This document shows positions 16,991-25,793 of a stretch of DNA of 58,358 nucleotides, in pieces. The notes below the pieces were generated by a model. The model ran no database searches. It saw nothing but the letters and a program-made list of their open reading frames with translations, and had not been told where the DNA came from. Source of the DNA: Lachnoanaerobaculum sanguinis. GTDB taxonomy: Bacteria; Bacillota; Clostridia; Lachnospirales; Lachnospiraceae. Location of the stretch: assembly GCF_033242365.1 (NCBI RefSeq), contig NZ_BTHK01000019.1, positions 1 to 58,358 on the forward strand, written 5' to 3'. How positions within the stretch are numbered: the stretch's first letter is position 1; each line of letters begins with the position of its first letter. The translations under genes were made by a program, and so were the position numbers.

Positions 16991-18361
16991 ATGAAGAGAA
17001 CAGATACTATTGCCGCTATAGCGACAGCACTTGGAGAAAGTGGAATAGGCATAATAAGAATAAGCGGAGAAGATGCCATAAGTATAGCAGATAAGATATA
17101 TAGCGGAAAGAAAAGGCTTATTGAGGCGGACTCACATACTATCAACTACGGACATATATTTTTCGGTGAAGAGATAATAGATGAAGTCTTGGTAATGTTA
17201 ATGAAAGCACCAAGAACATTCACAGGTGAAGATACAGTAGAGATAAACTGTCATGGTGGCATATTGATACTCGAAAAAGTATTGCATGCAGTACTGGAGT
17301 CGGGAGCAAGGATGGCACTTCCGGGAGAATTTACAAAGAGAGCCTTTTTAAACGGAAAGATGGATCTCAGTCAGGCGGAAGCGGTAATAGATATAATAGA
17401 GGCAAAGAATGAGTTGGCATTAAAAGCCGGAATCAGACAGCTAAACGGAGCTGTAACAGAGAATATAAAGACAATAAGGGCTCAGATACTGGAGCAGATA
17501 GCATTTATAGAAGCCGCACTTGACGATCCGGAGCATTATTCACTGGACGGATACAGTGATAAACTGAAAAAAATAGTAAAGAAATTATATACAAGAATAG
17601 AATACTTAAAGAAGTCATTTAAAGATGGAAGTATTATAAAGGAAGGTATAAATACGGTAATAATAGGAAAGCCGAATGCAGGAAAATCTTCGATTTTAAA
17701 TCTTCTTTCAAGAACAGACAGGGCAATAGTTACCGATATAGCGGGAACAACAAGAGATACATTGACAGAGAATATAAAACTGTCAGGTATCAGTTTGAAT
17801 ATCACGGATACGGCAGGTATCAGGCAGACTGATAATGTGGTGGAAAGTATAGGAGTACAAAAGGCAATAGAAGCAAGCAATAATGCAGACTTGAATTTGG
17901 TGGTAATAGACGGACTTTTACCTTTAGATAAAGAAGATATAGAGCTACTTGAAAGTGTAAAGGATAAAAATGCAATAATACTGCTTAATAAGTCTGATAG
18001 AGAGCTGAAATTAAGTATTGAAGATATAAAGAAGTACAGTGATAAGGATGTTATAATATTCTCAGCCAAGGAAAATATAGGAGTAGATGAATTGGAGGAT
18101 ATGATCAAGGCTAAGTTTATTTCAAAAGAGATAAATTTCAATGATCAGGTAATTATAACAAATATAAGACATCAGGAAATAATAAATGAAGTATCGGAAT
18201 CTTTGGAAATGTGTCTTTCAAGTATCGAAGAAGGATACGAAGAGGACTTCTTTACAATAGATCTTTTAAATGCCTATGAAGCATTGGGTGAGATAATAGG
18301 TGAAACAGTGGATGATGATGTTGTAAATGAAATATTCTCAAAGTTCTGCATGGGTAAGTAA
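16991..18361 (+). CDS. mnmE: tRNA modification GTPase MnmE
   Basis: A 456-residue GTPase that, with MnmG, installs (carboxymethyl)aminomethyl groups on U34 of tRNAs. The N-terminal tetrahydrofolate-binding domain begins TDTIAAIATALGESGIGIIR. The G domain has G1 GKPNAGKSS near residue 225, TTRDT, DTAGIR and NKSD. The C-terminal catalytic-cysteine motif is FCMGK (usually FCIGK). Directly upstream of mnmG. Intact. Confidence 0.96.
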   Translation: MKRTDTIAAIATALGESGIGIIRISGEDAISIADKIYSGKKRLIEADSHTINYGHIFFGEEIIDEVLVMLMKAPRTFTGEDTVEINCHGGILILEKVLHAVLESGARMALPGEFTKRAFLNGKMDLSQAEAVIDIIEAKNELALKAGIRQLNGAVTENIKTIRAQILEQIAFIEAALDDPEHYSLDGYSDKLKKIVKKLYTRIEYLKKSFKDGSIIKEGINTVIIGKPNAGKSSILNLLSRTDRAIVTDIAGTTRDTLTENIKLSGISLNITDTAGIRQTDNVVESIGVQKAIEASNNADLNLVVIDGLLPLDKEDIELLESVKDKNAIILLNKSDRELKLSIEDIKKYSDKDVIIFSAKENIGVDELEDMIKAKFISKEINFNDQVIITNIRHQEIINEVSESLEMCLSSIEEGYEEDFFTIDLLNAYEALGEIIGETVDDDVVNEIFSKFCMGK

Positions 18362-18393
18362 TATAATTGTATACAATTAAATAGAGGTTGTTG

Positions 18394-20283
18394 ATGAATA
18401 TAATAGAAAAAGTATATGATATTGTGGTAGTCGGAGCAGGTCATGCAGGATGTGAGGCGGCACTTGCAAGCGCAAGACTTGGACTGAAGACTGTAATATT
18501 TACAGTAAGCGTGGATTCCATAGCTTTGATGCCATGTAATCCAAATATAGGTGGGAGTTCTAAGGGACACCTTGTAAGAGAACTTGATGCACTTGGCGGA
18601 GAAATGGGAAAATGCATTGATAAGACATTTATACAGTCCAAGATGCTTAATGCATCAAAAGGTCCTGCAGTGCACTCTCTCAGAGCACAGGCCGACAAGC
18701 AGGAATATTCCAAAGAAATGAGGAAAACCTTGGAGAATACTCCAAATCTAAATATATGTCAAAAAGAGATAACAAAGCTTATAATAGAGGATAATGTATG
18801 TAAAGGTGTTGAAACCGTATCAGGAAGTAAGTACTTTGCTAAAGCGGTCATTTTGGCTACAGGTACATATTTGAATGCAAGATGTATATATGGAGAGGTG
18901 GCTGAATATACAGGACCGAACGGTCTAAAATCTGCAAATCATCTAACATCTTCTCTTTTGGAATACGGTATTGATTTAAACAGATTTAAAACAGGTACTC
19001 CTGCCAGAGTTGACGGAAGAACTATAGATTACAGTGTAATGCAGGAGCAATATGGAGATAATCCGGTAGTACCTTTCTCATTTGAAACCGATCCTGAGAG
19101 TATACAAAAAGAACAGGTAAAATGCTATCTTGCATATACAAGTGAAAAGACTCATGAAATAATAAGAGAAAATATAGACAGATCACCATTGTTTTCAGGT
19201 GCTATAAAAGGAACAGGTCCAAGATATTGCCCTTCTATAGAAGATAAAGTTGTAAAATTCCCTGATAAGGACAGACATCAGATTTTTGTAGAGCCTGAAG
19301 GACTTTATACAAATGAAATGTATCTGTCAGGACTTTCAAGCTCTTTGCCTGAGGATGTACAGTATGCAATGATCAGGAGTATAGAAGGTTTTGAAAATGC
19401 TGAAATAGTAAGAAACGGATATGCAATTGAATACGATTGCATAGATGCCAGACAGTTAAAAGACAGCTTGGAGTTCAGGGCTATTGAAGGTCTGTTTGCA
19501 GCAGGTCAGTTTAACGGTAGTTCAGGCTATGAAGAGGCTGCGGTTCAAGGACTTATGGCAGGTATAAATGCATCCATGAAAGTTATGGGAAAAGACCCGG
19601 TTGTAATAGGCAGAGATCAAGGATATATAGGTGTACTTATAGATGATTTGGTTACAAAAGAAAGTCATGAGCCATATAGAATGATGACTTCAAGATCTGA
19701 ATACAGACTACTTCTCAGACAGGATAATGCGGATATCAGACTTTCAAAAATAGGCTATGAAGTAGGACTTATCTCAGAGGAAAGATATCAAAGGCTTCTT
19801 GAAAAAGAAAGACAAATAGATGAGGAAATTGATAGACTGAAAAATATCCATGTAGGGGCGAATGCTAAAGTACAGGAATTTTTAGTAAGAAACGGATCTA
19901 CACCTCTTCAAACTTCAGCAAATCTGGCAGAAATTATAAGAAGACCTGAGTTAAATTACGATCTTACAAAAGAACTTGATGAAGACAGAAAAGAATTAAG
20001 GAAAGAAGTCAGAGATCAGGTAAATATAAATATAAAATATGAGGGCTATATAAAAAGGCAGGAATCACAGGTAAAGCAGTTTAAAAAACTCGAAAACAAG
20101 AAAATTCCTGTAGATATAGACTATAATAATGTAAACAGTCTTAGAATAGAGGCGGTACAAAAGTTAAGTAAAGTAAGACCAAGCTCTATCGGTCAGGCAT
20201 CAAGAATATCGGGAGTGTCACCTGCAGATATAACCGTATTATTGGTATATCTAGAGACCTATAAGGAGAAAAAGAATGTATAA
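18394..20283 (+). CDS. mnmG: tRNA uridine-5-carboxymethylaminomethyl synthesis enzyme MnmG
   Basis: 629 residues. The FAD-binding Rossmann motif is VVVGAGHAGCEAALASARLG at the N terminus, followed by the CNPNIGGSSKGHLVRE signature and, later, GQFNGSSGYEEAAVQGLMAG. Partner of MnmE. Start chosen as ATG 18394, 6 nt after GAGG; two TTG codons precede it in frame. Overlaps rsmG by 8 nt. Confidence 0.96.
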   Translation: MNIIEKVYDIVVVGAGHAGCEAALASARLGLKTVIFTVSVDSIALMPCNPNIGGSSKGHLVRELDALGGEMGKCIDKTFIQSKMLNASKGPAVHSLRAQADKQEYSKEMRKTLENTPNLNICQKEITKLIIEDNVCKGVETVSGSKYFAKAVILATGTYLNARCIYGEVAEYTGPNGLKSANHLTSSLLEYGIDLNRFKTGTPARVDGRTIDYSVMQEQYGDNPVVPFSFETDPESIQKEQVKCYLAYTSEKTHEIIRENIDRSPLFSGAIKGTGPRYCPSIEDKVVKFPDKDRHQIFVEPEGLYTNEMYLSGLSSSLPEDVQYAMIRSIEGFENAEIVRNGYAIEYDCIDARQLKDSLEFRAIEGLFAAGQFNGSSGYEEAAVQGLMAGINASMKVMGKDPVVIGRDQGYIGVLIDDLVTKESHEPYRMMTSRSEYRLLLRQDNADIRLSKIGYEVGLISEERYQRLLEKERQIDEEIDRLKNIHVGANAKVQEFLVRNGSTPLQTSANLAEIIRRPELNYDLTKELDEDRKELRKEVRDQVNINIKYEGYIKRQESQVKQFKKLENKKIPVDIDYNNVNSLRIEAVQKLSKVRPSSIGQASRISGVSPADITVLLVYLETYKEKKNV

Positions 20284-21001
20284 TGATATGGTAAAATACT
20301 TATCGGAAAGCAATATTCTTGATGTTGATATATCTGATGAGAAAAAAGAAAAACTGTATAAATTCTATGAGATTTTGGTTGAGAAAAACAAGGTTATGAA
20401 TCTTACTTCAATAACAGAAATCAAGGAGTTTACATATAAGCATTTTATAGACAGTATTGCTTTGGAAAAATCCGTAAAAGATCTCGGAAGCAAGAATTAT
20501 AATATAGCGGACATGGGTACAGGTGCAGGTTTTCCGGGAATACCTTTGGCTATAGTATATCCGAATCTTAATATGACTTTAATAGACAGCCTTAATAAAA
20601 GGATAAAATTTATTAAAGAAACCTGTGAAATATTGGATATTAAAAATGTAAATGCAATACATTCAAGAGCTGAGGATATAGACAGAAATAAAGATTATAG
20701 AGAGAAATTTGATATATGTGTATCCAGAGCTGTTGCAAATCTGGCATCACTTTCAGAATATTGTTTACCTCTGGTAAAGATTGGCGGAAGTTTCATATCA
20801 TATAAATCAAAGGGGTATGAAGTAGAAATTGCCGAGGCACAAAAGGCAATAAAAGTGCTGGGTGGAGAAACAGGAAATATTGAAAAGTTTGAGCTGGGTG
20901 AATACGGAGAAAGAATTTTACTTGATATAAAGAAAATAAAATCCACACCTGATAAATATCCCAGAAAAGCCGGTTTACCGACCAAGGAACCTATAAAGTA
21001 A
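20276..21001 (+). CDS. rsmG: 16S rRNA (guanine527-N7)-methyltransferase
   Basis: A 241-residue class I SAM methyltransferase with ADMGTGAGFPGIPLAI as the SAM-binding loop. It methylates G527 (E. coli numbering) of 16S rRNA. The 8-nt overlap with mnmG implies coupling. The C-terminal tail is basic (PRKAGLPTKEPIK), typical of the family. The stop is followed within 6 nt by a parS-like site and then by a terminator containing a second one. Confidence 0.95.
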   Translation: MYNDMVKYLSESNILDVDISDEKKEKLYKFYEILVEKNKVMNLTSITEIKEFTYKHFIDSIALEKSVKDLGSKNYNIADMGTGAGFPGIPLAIVYPNLNMTLIDSLNKRIKFIKETCEILDIKNVNAIHSRAEDIDRNKDYREKFDICVSRAVANLASLSEYCLPLVKIGGSFISYKSKGYEVEIAEAQKAIKVLGGETGNIEKFELGEYGERILLDIKKIKSTPDKYPRKAGLPTKEPIK

Positions 21002-21006
21002 ATATA

Positions 21007-21022
21007 TGTTTCACATGAAACA
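21007..21022. other. parS-like site 1
   Basis: TGTTTCACATGAAACA, one mismatch (central G to A) from the ParB consensus TGTTNCACGTGAAACA. It lies 6 bp after rsmG. Confidence 0.75.
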
Positions 21023-21030
21023 TGTATTTT

Positions 21031-21080
21031 ATCCATACAGTAATGTTTCATGTGAAACATTATACTGTATGGATTTTTTT
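21031..21080 (+). terminator. rsmG terminator built around a parS-like palindrome
   Basis: A 12-bp stem (21031-21042 with 21063-21074) stacks on an 8-bp stem ATGTTTCA/TGAAACAT, followed by seven T. The apical stem is itself the parS-like site at 21044-21059. It should end the mnmE-mnmG-rsmG transcript. Confidence 0.85.
21044..21059. other. parS-like site 2
   Basis: TGTTTCATGTGAAACA, the exact reverse complement of site 1. Embedded in the tip of the terminator at 21031-21080. Confidence 0.75.
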
Positions 21081-21224
21081 ATTGTATATATTATAGTCAT
21101 AATGTATTTTTTAACATAGCAATATTTTAAGAAAGCACATATATCTCAATGATTTTAAGTTCGGTCCTTTTTAATAATATATAATTATAAATAATTGAAT
21201 GATTTATAATGTGAAACAAAGTAA

Positions 21225-21240
21225 TGTTTCATGTGAAACA
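21225..21240. other. parS-like site 3
   Basis: TGTTTCATGTGAAACA, identical to site 2. A half site GTGAAACA lies just upstream at 21211-21218. The rest of the 21081-21388 gap is AT-rich with no other supported feature. Confidence 0.75.
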
Positions 21241-21388
21241 TTAAAAATAAAAATCTTATTTTAATGTTATCGCATTGATTAGAAAATACTAGTATGATAA
21301 AATATAAAAGTAATTATATATCGAATTAATATAAGTACAGAATTCAATTGTCGGCTTATATTATTCTATAAAATAAGGGGTTTAAAAA

Positions 21389-22333
21389 GTGAAAAAATAC
21401 CTAAAAATTTTAACTGCTATGGTGATTTCATCCTCTACATTGATAGGTGTATCATTATTAAATAAAATTACAAAAATTCATGCAGTTTCAAAAAATCTTC
21501 TTGAGAAAGATAAAACAAAAGAGTTTGAATGGAGATTTGGAAATATAAAGTACAGAAAAAAAGGGCATGGTAATCCTATTCTGCTTGTACACTCTTTGGA
21601 GGTGGCATCATCATCCGAGGAATGGTTCAAGGTAATAGACAATCTTGCTAGAACACATACTGTATATACTATTGATTTGCTTGGTTGCGGCCTTTCTGAA
21701 AAGCCTTTTATGACATATACAAATCATATATTTTCCCAGTTAATCTCTGATTTTATAAAGGTTGTTATAGGCAAAAGGACAACGGTAATAACCAGTGGAA
21801 ACAGCTCTTCTTTTGTTATTGCGGCATGTGATAATGACAGCACATTATTTGAGAAAATAATACTTGTCTCACCTGAAAAATTGTCAAACGGTCATCTTAT
21901 ACCGGGAAAAAGAGCCAGAACATATAAGGCAATACTCAGTACATCAATTTTAGGAACTCTACTATATAATATAGCGGTATACAAAATTAATATAAAACAT
22001 AATATAAAACCGAACTTCTATAAAAAAGAAAAATTCACAGATGATATGTTGGATAAATGTTATGAAGCTGCACATAGAGGTTTATCACCAAAGTCACTAT
22101 ATTCAAGTATTGTATGTTTTTATACCAAGAAAAATATAAAGTTTGAACTTTCTCAAATAGATAACAGTATAATAATATTTGAGGGTAGATTTAATAGAGA
22201 TTCTTCGGATATAACCAAAGAATATGTAAAGATAAATCCTGCTATTGAAACTGTGATAATAGATGGTTCCAACAAATATCCTCACATAGAGAACGAAAAG
22301 GAATTTTTAAAAGCTTTGAATATATATCTATAA
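21389..22333 (+). CDS. Alpha/beta-hydrolase fold protein in the noc position
   Basis: 314 residues with an N-terminal hydrophobic segment (about 8-25) that could anchor it in the membrane. The alpha/beta-hydrolase core shows the oxyanion region ILLVHSLEVAS, TIDLLGCGLSE, a nucleophile elbow TSGNSSSF (Gly-Asn-Ser-Ser-Ser instead of Gly-x-Ser-x-Gly) and a catalytic-type histidine in YPHIENEKEF. The acid residue is unclear: the usual Gly-x-x-Asp place reads EGRFNRD. GTG start behind AAGGGG. It stands alone between rsmG and parA, flanked on both sides by parS-like sites; in Bacillus this slot holds noc. Substrate unknown. Confidence 0.75.
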   Translation: MKKYLKILTAMVISSSTLIGVSLLNKITKIHAVSKNLLEKDKTKEFEWRFGNIKYRKKGHGNPILLVHSLEVASSSEEWFKVIDNLARTHTVYTIDLLGCGLSEKPFMTYTNHIFSQLISDFIKVVIGKRTTVITSGNSSSFVIAACDNDSTLFEKIILVSPEKLSNGHLIPGKRARTYKAILSTSILGTLLYNIAVYKINIKHNIKPNFYKKEKFTDDMLDKCYEAAHRGLSPKSLYSSIVCFYTKKNIKFELSQIDNSIIIFEGRFNRDSSDITKEYVKINPAIETVIIDGSNKYPHIENEKEFLKALNIYL

Positions 22334-22337
22334 AGAA

Positions 22338-22353
22338 TGTTTCACGGGAAACA
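22338..22353. other. parS-like site 4 (GGG-centre type)
   Basis: TGTTTCACGGGAAACA, one mismatch (T to G at position 10) from the ParB consensus. It lies just after the hydrolase stop codon. Confidence 0.75.
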
Positions 22354-22451
22354 TTTATTTAAAAAGATATTATATTGGAAATTCGAAAAAGGCAAGGAAA
22401 TATGTAGCTCTTTTCGGACAAAATAAAGAACTAAAATAATAAGAATAAAAA

Positions 22452-22467
22452 TGTTTCACGGGAAACA
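22452..22467. other. parS-like site 5 (GGG-centre type)
   Basis: TGTTTCACGGGAAACA, identical to site 4. It lies about 40 bp upstream of parA, where ParB binding could repress parAB. Confidence 0.75.
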
Positions 22468-22505
22468 TAAATATAGAAAGGACAAGCAATTGCTTGAAGG
22501 ATATT

Positions 22506-23276
22506 ATGACAAAAATTATTTCATTTGCAAATCAAAAAGGTGGTGTAGGTAAAACTACTACTGCTGTTAATCTTTCAGCTGCTTTAGCGGAGGCAGGACA
22601 AAGTGTTTTGGCAATAGATTTTGATCCACAGGGGAATTTATCAAGTGGACTTGGAATAGATAAATTAAATACGGAAAAGACTATATATGAAGTTATTATA
22701 GGTGATGAAGATATAAATGATGCCATAATGAATACCGAGGTGGAAAATCTTGATATTATTCCAAGTAATGTGGATTTATCCGGTGCGGAAATTGAGCTTT
22801 TGGAACTTGAAGACAGAGAAAGAACTTTGAGAAGAAAAATCAGTGAAATATATAAGCAGTATGATTATATATTAATTGACTGTCCACCAAGTTTGAGTCT
22901 TCTGACTATAAATGCTTTTATGGCATCTGACAGTGTGATTATTCCTATTCAATGTGAATATTACGCTCTTGAAGGATTAAATCAGATGCTTAGAACAGTA
23001 AATCTTATAAGAGAAAGACTGAATCCTACACTTGAAATTGAAGGCATTGTATTTACAATGTACGATGCAAGAAATAACTTAAGCGGACAGGTTATAGAAG
23101 GTGTTAAGAGCGTTATATCTGATGAGAATATTTTTGAAACTATAATACCGAGAAATGTTAAATTGGCGGAGGCTCCCAGCTTCGGTATGCCAATAACAGA
23201 ATATGATACTACTTCAACCGGAGCACAGGCATATAGAATGTTGGCATCAGAAGTACTAAGTAAAAGCGGGAGGTAA
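22506..23276 (+). CDS. parA: Chromosome partitioning ATPase ParA/Soj
   Basis: A 256-residue deviant Walker ATPase. KGGVGKTT at residues 11-18 has the signature lysine; IDFDPQGNLSSGLG and IDCPPSLSLLT follow. It works with ParB and parS in origin segregation and modulates DnaA in Bacillus. Start taken at ATG 22506, about 6 nt after a GAAGG site; a TTG at 22494 is in frame but less likely. Stop is 2 nt before parB. Confidence 0.95.
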   Translation: MTKIISFANQKGGVGKTTTAVNLSAALAEAGQSVLAIDFDPQGNLSSGLGIDKLNTEKTIYEVIIGDEDINDAIMNTEVENLDIIPSNVDLSGAEIELLELEDRERTLRRKISEIYKQYDYILIDCPPSLSLLTINAFMASDSVIIPIQCEYYALEGLNQMLRTVNLIRERLNPTLEIEGIVFTMYDARNNLSGQVIEGVKSVISDENIFETIIPRNVKLAEAPSFGMPITEYDTTSTGAQAYRMLASEVLSKSGR

Positions 23277-23278
23277 AA

Positions 23279-24208
23279 ATGGCAAAGAGAATGGCACTTG
23301 GAAAGGGAGCTGATGCTCTTCTTAGAAATATCAACGGAACCAAAGCGGCTATTGACGAAACAACCGACAGAAATATAGAAGAAGATGCAGGTAAAGGCTC
23401 CGGTGAGTTAATGGTGAAAATCTCATTGGTAGAGCCGAACAGAAATCAGCCCAGAAAGATGTTTGATAAGGAAAGCCTTGATGAACTTGCAAATTCGGTA
23501 AAACAATATGGAGTATTACAGCCTATATTGGTGAAAAAAGTAGGGAACAGATATGAAATAGTTGCCGGTGAAAGAAGGTGGAGAGCCGCACAGGCGGCAG
23601 GACTTTCAGAAGTTCCGGTAGTTGTCAGAGATTATGATGAGCAAAAAGCTAAGGAAATTGCTATTATAGAGAATATTCAGAGGACGGATTTGAACCCTAT
23701 TGAAGAAGCTTTGGCATATAAAAGTTTGATTGAGGAATATAATTTAACTCAGGAAGAATTATCTGATAAGGTGGCAAAAAACCGCTCTACTATTACCAAT
23801 TCTCTAAGACTTTTAAAACTCAGTAAAAATATACAGCAGTATATGATAGACGGGCAGATCTCTTCAGGACATGCAAGAGCTTTGTTAAGTCTTGAAGATG
23901 AAGGAAAAAGAGAATTGCTTGCTCTGGATATAATTAAGAGAAGTCTCAGTGTAAGAGATACTGAAAAAGCTGCAAAGGCTTTATCAAAAAAGAAAAAGGT
24001 GGATCTTGAAGAGTTAAGTAAGGGGGATGATGATACTGCAAGAGATTTATCTTTATTTTATAAGGAGTATGAAGACAGCATTCAGGGAGTTCTTGGAACA
24101 AAGGTGCATATAAACCAGAAAGATAAAAATAAAGGAAGAATAGAAATAGAATATTATTCTCAAGTAGAGCTTGATAGAATAATGGATATTTTTAAGACAT
24201 TAGGATAA
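23279..24208 (+). CDS. parB: Chromosome partitioning protein ParB/Spo0J
   Basis: A 309-residue CTP-dependent parS-binding clamp. The N-terminal ParB/Srx domain has VEPNRNQPRK and the CTP-binding GERRWRAAQAAGL near residues 97-109, and IENIQRTDLNPIEEA. The helix-turn-helix is QEELSDKVAKNRSTITNSLR, and the C-terminal dimer domain follows. It forms an operon with parA and the DUF4446 gene. Confidence 0.95.
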   Translation: MAKRMALGKGADALLRNINGTKAAIDETTDRNIEEDAGKGSGELMVKISLVEPNRNQPRKMFDKESLDELANSVKQYGVLQPILVKKVGNRYEIVAGERRWRAAQAAGLSEVPVVVRDYDEQKAKEIAIIENIQRTDLNPIEEALAYKSLIEEYNLTQEELSDKVAKNRSTITNSLRLLKLSKNIQQYMIDGQISSGHARALLSLEDEGKRELLALDIIKRSLSVRDTEKAAKALSKKKKVDLEELSKGDDDTARDLSLFYKEYEDSIQGVLGTKVHINQKDKNKGRIEIEYYSQVELDRIMDIFKTLG

Positions 24209-24212
24209 AAAG

Positions 24213-24716
24213 ATGATAAATTTGACAATTGATAATAGAGTTTTGTTTGGCTTTATCCTGGTGGTGGCTATTTTTAACTTTATATTATTTATATCTATGG
24301 TAAAACATAGAGTAAAGTACAGAAGACTTTTCAAGAGTTATGATAATTTTATGGCGGGTAAATCTGCAAAGAATCTGGAGGATATTATAATTCTGCTTAG
24401 AAAAGATATCCGCAGTTTAAAAAGTGAAAGCAGATTAAACAGAGATGCCATAAGAGAGCTGAACAGACTTGAAAGAAACTGTCTGCAAAAAATGGGAATA
24501 TTGAAATATGACGCATTTGAAGGGATGGGTGGTAAATTAAGTTTTGCACTCTGCCTTTTGGATTACAGAAATTCCGGATATATAATAAACAGTATTCACT
24601 CCAGAGAGACTACTTTTAATTATATAAAAATAGTTGAAAACGGTCAGACAGATCAGGTACTTACAGATGAAGAAAAAATAGTATTGGAGCAGGCTTTGGG
24701 CTATAGAGAAAGATAA
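24213..24716 (+). CDS. DUF4446 membrane-anchored protein
   Basis: A 167-residue protein with one N-terminal transmembrane helix (about 10-32), a coiled-coil-prone charged stretch (about 50-85), and a compact C-terminal domain with YDAFEGMGGKLSFALCLLD. This matches DUF4446, which is regularly found downstream of parB in Clostridia; function unknown. It starts 4 nt after parB, so it is cotranscribed, which suggests an origin/segregation or membrane link. Confidence 0.85.
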   Translation: MINLTIDNRVLFGFILVVAIFNFILFISMVKHRVKYRRLFKSYDNFMAGKSAKNLEDIIILLRKDIRSLKSESRLNRDAIRELNRLERNCLQKMGILKYDAFEGMGGKLSFALCLLDYRNSGYIINSIHSRETTFNYIKIVENGQTDQVLTDEEKIVLEQALGYRER

Positions 24717-24718
24717 AA

Positions 24719-24756
24719 ATACGGCTATGAAAATCAAATTTCATAGCCGTATTTTT
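24719..24756. terminator. Bidirectional terminator between parB operon and bioY
   Basis: ATACGGCTATGAAA pairs with TTTCATAGCCGTAT, flanked by A/T runs on both sides, between convergent genes. Confidence 0.88.
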
Positions 24757-25297
24757 ATATATTTAATTTATTTAATCTTTTACTTATCTCAGGTCCGATA
24801 ATAGCTGCAACAGCAATTTTTATTGCATCTCCTATTAAGAACGGTACCACACATAATAATAGTGAAGCTATAAAGCCTTTTCCCTGTTGTAATGAAAACC
24901 ACATTGTACCAAGGAAATAACAAATTCCAAGTCCGATTATCATCCCTATAATATCAAAGGCAATACCCTTCTTTAAATGAATAAAAACTGAACTTGCATA
25001 TACTGTAAATAAAAATCCTATAATATACCCACCTGTAGGTCCAAGTACTTTTCCGATACCGCCTGAATATCCTGAAAATACAGGTAAACCGAATATACCA
25101 AGTAATAAAAATATAACTACCGATATAAGAGCTTCTACAGGTTCAAGTACATATGCGGTCAGATAGATTGCAAGTACGCCTAAAGAAATAGGTACCGGAC
25201 TTATAAAAACAGGTACGGATATGGGTGATAAAATACATAGTATGGCTGTCATAAGCGATACTATGGCCATTTTCTTTATTGTAATAGTCTTTGCCAT
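24755..25297 (-). CDS. bioY: Biotin ECF transporter S component BioY
   Basis: A 180-residue membrane protein with about six helices. Motifs include LTAYVLEPVEALISVVIFLLLG, then GLPVFSGYSGGIGKVLGPTGGYI, the BioY signature. It imports biotin, alone or with an EcfAT module. Its promoter overlaps a BirA operator, so it should be repressed when biotin is plentiful. No biotin-synthesis gene is in the window. Ends at a bidirectional terminator. Confidence 0.94.
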   Translation of the reverse strand: MAKTITIKKMAIVSLMTAILCILSPISVPVFISPVPISLGVLAIYLTAYVLEPVEALISVVIFLLLGIFGLPVFSGYSGGIGKVLGPTGGYIIGFLFTVYASSVFIHLKKGIAFDIIGMIIGLGICYFLGTMWFSLQQGKGFIASLLLCVVPFLIGDAIKIAVAAIIGPEISKRLNKLNI

Positions 25298-25332
25298 AAA
25301 AATCTCCTACTATAAAAATAAAATACAAGAAA

Positions 25333-25361
25333 ATAATATTATAAAAGCAAACAATTGTCAA
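25333..25361 (-). promoter_or_regulatory. bioY promoter
   Basis: Minus strand TTGACA (25356-25361), 17-nt spacer, TATTAT (25333-25338). The -35 lies inside one BirA half-site. Confidence 0.75.
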
Positions 25362-25385
25362 CCTAAAATATAATAAAGTTAACAA
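25355..25385. promoter_or_regulatory. BirA operator
   Basis: TTGTCAACC (25355-25363) and AGTTAACAA (25377-25385) form the inverted biotin-repressor half-sites with 13 nt between them, matching the known TTGTnAACC/GGTTnACAA pattern. The operator overlaps the bioY -35. Confidence 0.85.
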
Positions 25386-25536
25386 TTTAAACAAAACCTA
25401 TTTAATAAAATGATTAATATTGAAAAAATGTTCAGTTACACCAAAGTAAAGATGAATACTGATTTGATAAAAACTTTCAGTATTCTACAAATGCAATAAT
25501 AGAAAATCATCACAAAAACAGTATATGATTATTTGT

Positions 25537-25568
25537 AAAAACTCAAGATGAAAAATATCTGTAGTTTT
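25537..25568 (+). other. Upstream hairpin conserved in both adhesin copies (copy 1)
   Basis: AAAACT pairs with AGTTTT and AGAT with ATCT, separated by a 2x2 mismatch, followed by T. The copy 2 version (32976-33008) keeps pairing with different bases. It lies upstream of the likely promoter, so it may end leftover transcription or be a binding site. Confidence 0.5.
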
Positions 25569-25623
25569 TCATATAAATAATGCTATTTGCCAAAATTTAT
25601 GAATTGGAACGAAAAGCATAGAA

Positions 25624-25652
25624 TTCATTTCTTTAAAATGTTATGCTATATA
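25624..25652 (+). promoter_or_regulatory. Candidate promoter of adhesin copy 1
   Basis: TTCATT (25624-25629), 17-nt spacer, TATATA (25647-25652), with an extended -10 TGC directly upstream. The third adhesin also has TGC before a TATGAT -10. Confidence 0.45.
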
Positions 25653-25668
25653 AGTAAAGAAGTGTTTT

Positions 25669-25713
25669 AAAGAGTTACATATTATATACATATTTATGGA
25701 AATGTAGCTCTTT
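25669..25713 (+). other. 12-bp hairpin in the adhesin 5' leader (copy 1)
   Basis: AAAGAGTTACAT pairs with ATGTAGCTCTTT (one G-T wobble), followed by a U-rich stretch. It lies between the candidate promoter and the start codon; it could be an attenuator or an mRNA-stabilising element. Present unchanged in copy 2. Confidence 0.55.
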
Positions 25714-25793
25714 ATTTAATGCAAAAGACTCGGTATTTAGACTTGAAACCCGGCAAATATAGGGTGATAAAATAAAAATTATGGAGGTGTATT

